NCBI GenBank assembly: GCA_032718565.1
Contig: JAVGVS010000161.1
Coordinates: 422,450-486,449 of the forward strand
DNA: 64,000 nucleotides
Direction: 5' to 3'
Source: Distichodus sexfasciatus
Lineage: Eukaryota; Chordata; Actinopteri; Characiformes; Distichodontidae
Shown: piece by piece, positions 52,901 to 61,800 of the stretch
How positions within the stretch are numbered: the first letter of the stretch is position 1
Layout: every line of letters begins with the position of its first letter
Position numbers and translations under genes: made by a program
The notes under the pieces: generated by a model
Told to the model about the DNA's origin: nothing
The model's input: only the letters and a program-made list of their open reading frames with translations
Database searches by the model: none

Positions 52901-55777
52901 CACAACCTATTCCGCCTCATGGATATTCAACAACATAATTGTCTTTCCTCTTTTTAGGATTCTTTACAGAGTTGGACAGGGTGAAGAATCTCCCATACTG
53001 TGAGACAGAGACATTCGAGATAAGGTTTGATCCTCGTGGCGCAAACCTTAAGCTTGGGCAGACCAGCGCTGTCATGCCTATACAGGTAGGAACAGCGTAA
53101 TGATTGAGGTGGTGTGAGAAGTGGTTTGGAAAATTGAGTCAATAATTTTCTACGAGGTGGTTTGTCCTAGGCTCAGTATTTCAACAAGAACAACTCAATT
53201 TCGAGTTTCACATCAGAGATTTTGGTGTGTAAGAGTAATCTGAGTGTTGCAGATGAAAGGGCACTCAATTTATAGCTTATAGTCTTAGTCATAGTTGGTG
53301 CCTGCTCAACAACCCTGGGCAGGCGCCAACACAACGCAGGGCGAGGTTTTCATTAGAATTTCTAGTTTTTTGTTCTCAATTTCTTCTCACAGAATTATTC
53401 TTCTTCAGCTTGTGCCTGTAAAGCTCTCTGTACACTGTAGAAAATGGGAACTTAAAGCGCAAGTCAGTTATTGTTAGTTTCATTACATTTTTGTGTAGTG
53501 GCACTGTGCATGAACAGGTAGAAGGATGCTTTAGTTCCGGTATGGTCCACCTTTTGTAGTAGACTTTACCTATTGGTATGATAGTAGTTATATATCACAA
53601 TATCATTTCATCATTGGGCTTGATTTTTTTATGCAGCTCTTTGTGGATGGTGGTGGCTTAGTTGATAACCTACTCGGTTAATATACTAGCGGTAGAGTTA
53701 CAACCAATAGGTAATCTTCTTCTTCTTTCGGCCACTCCCACCCTTAACCCCTAGTTGCTAACAGGGAGACTGTCCCTCTAATAGGAAAATGTTAATTGTA
53801 TATAACTATCATGTGGTTAATGCTATGAATGTAAATGTGTGATTTACAGGTGCTCGGGGGTCCTACAGTGCATGTTCGCCTGTGTGCGCTGGTCACCATG
53901 CCCTCCCTGGTCATCTCCACACAAACGCTGCTGTTTGACACAGTGCAGTGTGGCTTCTGCCAGGTTGCTACTGTGCAGCTACACAACCCCAGTCCTGTGC
54001 CAACCAAGTGGAGGGTTCTAGAAGAGGAGCAGCCCAAGAAGAAGGTAAAGTGACATGTGCCATGTGGCTACACTGCGTGTTTCTACATATAAGTTTGTGG
54101 AACTCCCAGAAAATGTGGAGTATAACGATGAACAAAACAAGCCAAAACTGTTCTCTTAAAACAAGCACAAACAGAACTCCTGCCAGATGTGGTTAAATAT
54201 GACAGTGGACGGACAAGGAACACAGAGAGCAGGCAAAGTAATTTACACCGAATTAAGCAAGAGGGCAGTATGAAACCAAAAGGCACCAACCAGTGAAAAA
54301 AAACAAACACTAACTGGGACCTGTTTACATATATGCGGAAATTTTTATAAACACATTTTTTAAATACATTTTTTATTGCATTTACACGACATTTGGTTAA
54401 AAACGGGCTGTTTACATGTTTGCGGATATTTTTATAAACACATTTTTTATATGTTTGGGCCTTTTGTTTACACATATCCACAGGATCCAGTGTTTAGAAA
54501 AATCTTCACTTTGGACGGCGTTTTAAAAAAATATGCATTTGAGGTGGCTAAAACTCTGTTTACATGTAAACAAAAGCCCCAAACATATTTTTAAAAAATG
54601 TGTTTATACAAATAATCTCCATACGTGTAAACAGGCCCTAAATCACTAAACCAACAGATTAACAGCAGGGGCAGGACTAGAAAGAGAAAGGCAAACTGAA
54701 TTGAAGCAGTACAGGTGAGGGTTAACTGTAGGAAACTGACCAATAAGAACACAGGAGGAAGGGACAAAGGGAAAGATTAACAGACAGACAAAGAAAGAAA
54801 GAAAGAATAAAAAGAAAACAAAAAACAAAAAAAATCAAATCCTGGGAGAAAGCAACTGTCGACAGATTCAAAACGAGCTGTGCTTTATTCCTGTTTGTAT
54901 AAACCAGCCATTGCTGCATTTTCATTCATTAAAAGTAGCTGGCGTCTGGTGATAAATGATAGCCAATGATCGGACATGCCACAATATTAGCCACAGGAGG
55001 GAGGTCCATTTCTCACTGCCATTTTTATCCTTTTACACCTTCACAGAGACTAAGGCAAAGCTCATCTATGGTCTTCTCATTCGTTTGAAATGTTAACTAA
55101 GGATTGTTGTTTTGGTTGCATGTAAAGATGGAGAAGTACATCCCTTTTTACCGGAAGAGGAGAGAATTGAAGCAACCGCCTCCTCCAGTTATCTTTGAGA
55201 TGTTGCCACCCTGTGGTGTGGTGTATCCTGGCGAGAGGATCAATGTCAGTGTCAGATTCATCCCGGTAGAAGAGGTAAGGTCAGATACCAAAGGCTGACT
55301 AACTACACAATTAACAGTCAGTGATAATGAGGCTAATGACCAACGTTAAGATGTCATCTGTAGACTTAAGCAAAAGCATCTAAGCGAATGCCCTTTAAGC
55401 GATCAATAAAACACACAGGGTGGCCTTATACATCAATAAACTCAAGTCTGGAGTTCTCACTCCATACTCTTTTATCAGCCTCAGTGTATATCTTAATACA
55501 GATCTCACAGAAGGAGCTGGGGTATATGTTGCGCTCAGACTTCCCATCAGGCCATGCAGCTGATGCCCTGTAAAGGCTCTGCAATGAGCCCAGAGAAACC
55601 CTGATAAGAGCTGGGCTGGCGCGCACACACACACACACACACACACAGAATAATCCACTTATCCTTATCCTGGAAGGGATTACTCCTACTACGTTTGCGC
55701 ATGAATACACACAAACTCATGCAGACATTCATGCGTACTCTCTCTCTCGCCCTCTCTCTCTCGATTGCTCACTCTCG

Positions 55778-55815
<38 letters not shown>

Positions 55816-58800
55816 TGCACACACACAAGGGCTGTATACAGTTTCCTAAATTTTGAATTTCACTATGTCTCACTTCCGAGGTAAACCAGATTTGACAATT
55901 CTGTAATATGGTGGTGTGGTATAGAATATACATATAAATAAACTTAACGTCTACGCTAGAGTTAGAAAAATGTGCAGTTTTAGTTACATGAGGTATTCAT
56001 AATATATGCAAATATTGCAACAGCAATCAAGTGGAGAAAAACTACAATTACAATCATGGAATGTTCTTTTGTGCTTTAGTTCTGCAGCAGTTTGATATGA
56101 ATCTATACAATCTTTTTCTCTTTTTTTTTTTCAAATAATGAGTATCAATATGTAAATACAATGTAGCATGGATGAGTTTGTACATGTAGCATGAATTATC
56201 TTGAGATGATATTTATGCTGTATCTTTTTTTCTTATGCCCTTTATTTCCCTGTAGAAATTGTACAAAAGGAGGCTGATTCTGGCCATATCCCAAAGCATC
56301 CAGCAGATCTTCCTTCAGGCCCAGGGCCAGGGTTTGATGCCCACCTTGGAGTTCTCCCCCTCAGAGTTATTACTGAAGCCCTTTTTGCCCTCCTGTGATG
56401 GGCAGGAGGTGGATGTGCTGATCCAGAACCCCTGCTCCTTCCCTATCGAGTTCTACTCCCTGGATTTCGACAAGGAGTACTTGGAGGAAGAGAAGGTTAG
56501 CATTCTTGTTTTCCCCTGTTTTTGGACATCAGGTCGTAAAGAGAAGTGATTCACTTTTGAAGCTCTTTACTCAGTATGATAGTGGAAAAAAACAAGATCA
56601 GACATGCCCGCTCCTTCTACATTTTGACATTTTGGGTGAAGCATTTATGTTGAATTATTAAAGGAGTGAGTCATGCTCCAAAGCGTAATCTTTGCCTTGC
56701 CTCTATATCTGTGGGACTTTCAGCCCTTTTCTTCCTTTAGTACTTACTGTACTAATAGCCATGAGCCTTTAGCCAACAACATCTAGCCTTTGTGAAAGTG
56801 AGTGATTATTTGTCATTGTGAACACACCACAGCACAGCACACAGTGCACCACAACGAAATGTGACCTCTGCATTTAACCCATCCGTGAAGGAGCAGCAGG
56901 TAGCTAACAAGCGCCAGGGGAGCAGTGCACTCATGAGCAGGACGGTACCTTGCTCATGAGTACCTCAGTGGTAATTTTACCGGCCCTGGATTCGAACCTG
57001 CGACCTTCTGATCATGGGACGAACACCCTACCGTTACGCCACCAACTGACAAAAAGTATGCTGGTTTGACATATGAACTGCAAGCACAAATGCAAAGCAT
57101 CTTTTATTCAAAACAAGCAAAAATAAATTGGGAACAATGGCCACAAAACGTTGAACAGAAATCCTTCTTTTTTCAAACGCAAAGCATGCCAACAGTGGTT
57201 AGCATGACTGTGGACTGACAGTCAAAACTAGAGGCATTTTCACAAGAAAATGCAAATGTGATTGCTTTTTTGCAGCAAGAGAGTTATCACATAATGACAC
57301 AATCACATAACGAATCCCGTTTATGATGCAAACGAGACCATACATAATGCACTCAGCAAGATTTAGTCATTGAACACAAAGAGGTTTCTCTCAAATAATG
57401 GGAAAAGAAAAAATGGACATAGCTTGGGAGCAATTGCACATAGCAAAAGCATGTAAGAAAAGCATGTTTTAGAGTAGAAACAGTGTTTCTAGCACAAAAG
57501 CTGTAGGAGGAATAGCAGCGCCAAACATGGGTGGATAATGAAATAATGACGCAAAAAGATGGAATATAAGTCTAACTCATATTACCATATTTTCCCTGAT
57601 GGTTTGCATTTAAAAATGCTTGAGATTTTTGCCATTTAATCCACTGATTTTGTGTCCATATTCTTTGTAAAGTAGTAAAAAAAAATTTCCACAAATTTGT
57701 TTGTTTCCATTTTTACCATGATTGGACTTAGTGAGAGGATTTGGCAGGAAAGCTTTACCTATTGCATCAATTCAATCATTAGCATGTAATGATCGCTAAT
57801 TGAATGCTTGTACATTATTTTAAAAAAAGAAGACACTTTGAGGTCAATTGTTGGTCTATTTGTATGTCTCTGTATGTTCATGTCGGTACAATGAATCTTT
57901 TTAAACTGTCTTCTGTTTTTTGTTTTATAATTCTGAGACTGTTTGCACTTTCTCTACAGATTCTGCAGATGGTAAAAGGATATGATGCAAATAGCGTGAT
58001 ACTGCTGCCACCTCGTGCCCCTGGCGAACCTCTGCCCCCTGAACTGGAAATGTACAGACAGCGCAACTCGGAGGAGGGCGAGCAGGGTACAGTTTACCTC
58101 TAAATTTATACTGAACCTCTGTGTTACCTCAAATGATTGCAATATCAAATATGCAAATTCTTAATATTTTGCTATTAGTACTGATTAGTAGTATTTTGAT
58201 ATTTTATTTTCTTAAACTAAACCACAACTTGTGTCTAAACTTCATAGTTGTACATGAACTTTTAGGATGTTCGATGGGTCTGGTCTAGTGGTTAGGATCT
58301 TCACCTTTGGATCAAGAGTTTGTGGGTTGGAATCCTACCTCCAGCACTACCATCATTGGGTCCCTGAGCAAGATCCTTAAACCCAAGTTGCTCCAGGGAG
58401 ACTGTCCCTGAAATTAGGGAATGGATGTCACTCTAGATAAGAAATATGATGTGCTTATTTAACAGTGGTCAGCTGACGTGACCAGCACCCCGTGCTGTAG
58501 TATATACACTAAGTATATACTTAGTGCATATAAACATATACTTACTTAATTTGATATGTCCATTTCCATCGAGTCTGATAGGGAAAAGTCTCTGTTGCTC
58601 CGTGTTGTCTGTCGTCGTCCTGCAGGTGGGTAAACGTGGGTGATTTGTGGGTTCTAGGCAGCTGCATGGGGGATTCTGTGGTGGAAAAGAACGAGAGAGA
58701 GAGAGAGAGATATAAAAAACGGTTAGTGGTCAAGATGCAGGCAGATGTAGCACGTCACTCACTGACCACATGGTGAAGATTGGCATCCTCTTTTATCCTC

Positions 58801-61800
58801 CTCGCTGTGGGGCTTGATGAGCTGTTAATTACCTATATGCCACGGACTTCCGTTCTGACGCTTCCGGACTTTTCAGCCAGCTGCAGCACTTCCGTTGCAC
58901 ACAGTTTTGGGATAAAACTAGTGGACTAGCTACCTAAAAGAATGTCATACTCTTGCCAGGACTTGCACCTGGAGGTTCCACCCAATGGATGGATTTGTTA
59001 CTTTTACACCACAAGAGTTTTGACATATTGCACTTTACACACATTACACACCCCACCTCCCTCCCTCAATCACACTGCAACAAATGCACACACACACACA
59101 CACACACACTTTTATGCTAGCCTACTGACTTACTTTGTAAAGAACCTAATATCTTTGTCCGAGGCAGTAAAACAGTGAATGCCGAACCGCTGCCTTAGCG
59201 TAAGGCTCTCCATCTGTTGTCATAGCAGGCGAATGTCCTCCCAGAGAGAAGTATTTTCGTCCAACACAAAATGAATGACTGCAGGGTCAGGATCCAAAGC
59301 ATAGTCGTGTTCCATGGGGATGTCTAACGTTACATGGTCCGGTGCGTTAACGCTATCCTCCATGTCATCCTCTGGCAGCGGTCTTTGCCTTCTCTCCCAA
59401 ACCCCCGGTCTTAGAGGTGGAAGGGAGAAATTGTTCCACTCCCATAACAGTGGAACAGCTCCTCAACAGCTCACGGATGTCTTCTTTTTTGAAATGCTGG
59501 CTACACACCCGGGTGTGAGGCGCTATAGTAAATTTGTCCCTGCGGATAGCAGCGATCCACTTACGCCTGATCTCCTGCTTGGCAGGAAAAGTGAAAAAAC
59601 TTACTAGATGCCTGGCACAATGGCACACAGCAGTGCTCAGCTGTTGTACCAGATGCTCTCTGGTATTTCAACTTTTTAGACATTTTCATGTCGACTAGCT
59701 TAGCAGCCACCTACCAAAACATTAGGAATAGGATGCAGAAGCGTTGACTAACAGAAGTGTTCGTGGTGGCTGAGATTTAAACGGAAGTATGTCACCACAA
59801 CCGTTGGCATATAGGGAATTACGCTCCAGCCATGGATGTGGCCATGTTTGTACACAGGAGCTGTCCTTGGTGTTGACAGGCAATCGCTGTCCCTGGTGCT
59901 GAAACGCTGTTGGTCCTGCGGCTGGAGTGGCAGTGGTGTGGCAGTGTGGGCAGGTGCCAGGCATGCGTTGTGACATATTTATATTAGGTGTTTATAGGTT
60001 TAAATAATTAGTCTAGTCTTAAACCAACTAAACCCCGAAACATGTACACAACCAAAACTTTTACTATGTCAATTGTTTGTTTGTAATTGCCTAATAAATG
60101 TGCACCGTGAAAATGGATATTAGTACTGGCAGCTGGTATCCATGTTTATTAGACTTTAACAAGACAGGGGTGACCTAGTGGTTGGATGCTTACCTACATA
60201 CCAAGTGGTTGTGGGTTAATATCCAGCTCTATCCTACTGCCAGCACTGCCATTGGGTCCCTGAGCAAGACCCTTAACCCTTAAGTTGCTCCAGAAAGCCT
60301 GCCCTTGTTATTAGCAAATGGAAGGGTCATGGATAGGACGTGATGTCATGAGATAATTAGAAGAAATGCCACAAATATATATACTGCACCTTAGCATTTG
60401 AAATTCAAATAGTCAGGATAAAAAACATCTGATGAATTTGTAAATGGTAAGGAAAATTATAGCTGATATGTTAACAATAGTGAATCACAACACACATGTG
60501 CAAACCAGTCCATCAACCGAATGTAATAGATATATACATTTATTAGATAACAAGTAGAAGTTCTAAGGCAATGTGGAAGAATGCTCTAGGTGCCCTAATA
60601 TACAGAGGTGGGCAAAGAACGTAACTTCAAGTGAAAATACAGATACCACTAGTCAAATATTTCTCCGATACAAGTGATCAGTCAGAATTTGACTTAAATT
60701 AAATTACTGAAGTACTTGCTTTAAAAAATGCATATGCATAAGTAAAAGTACATATTTTTTCACCGCATTGTTGCATTATTGCCACAACACTTACAATATC
60801 TAATGCTTCTGACTAGCTTGTAGAACCTGTAGAATAAAGAATTGGTAGAATGTAACAGAATGAAACACAACCCGAACGGGCAAAGAAAATCAGTCATTTG
60901 TTTAATTAATGGTAAAACTACACACCCCCACAAAACAGCATGGTAGTTCTTCTGACACAGCTCTGGCAGTGTGTGCACACGTATATGTGTATGTTAATCA
61001 GGAGGACAGAACTGTCTGAACTTGGTTTTGTAGTTACAGTCTGCAGGTGTGATGTAACCCTACTGATTACTGATAGACTGTCACCTGCCAAAAAACCCAT
61101 CACGTTTAAAAAAGGGGGAATAACACCCACTTTATCCACAGATTTGAAAGTAGGGAGAACTTTAATAGAAGTGTAGTGAAGTGAAACTACTTTTCAAAAG
61201 AAATACTACTCAAGTGAAGTACAGATACTCAAAAGCTGTATTAAGTGCAGTACTTGTAAGCAAATGTACCTTGTACTGTTCACCTCTGCAGTATACACAC
61301 TTGCTTGTGGGAGGCTTTCTACCAAGCAAAGTCCTAGAACAGTATGTTTCTGGAAAGTATTATACTGCCCAGGATATAATATATCAGATGAGCAATCAAT
61401 AGCCTAAATAACAACTTTTAAACCACCCACCATCAAAAGCTGTATTAGTCTGAAAGTTTTATTCAAAATTTAGTTTAACTACACTTGTGATCTGATTATG
61501 ATACAAGTAGCTGCCCATGCCCGCTGGAGTTCTAGGGATATGATTTTTACACTTGGACACCCTGCTGGCTTGGTTCACTGCCTCTGAGTTAATGCCAGAC
61601 GACTGAAGCGTTTAAAGCTATGCAACTGGACTGTAGCCATGACTGGGACAGAAACAGACTCATGATGTGGATTTCTTTTCCCAGACTCGGACCAAAGGAC
61701 CAGCTTGGTGGGTGATCTGGAGATGAATCCTGTGTCTAGAGCAATAAGCATCGAACTGTCACCAGAAGGCCAAGTTAGTTACAACCTCAATGGCATTGGC

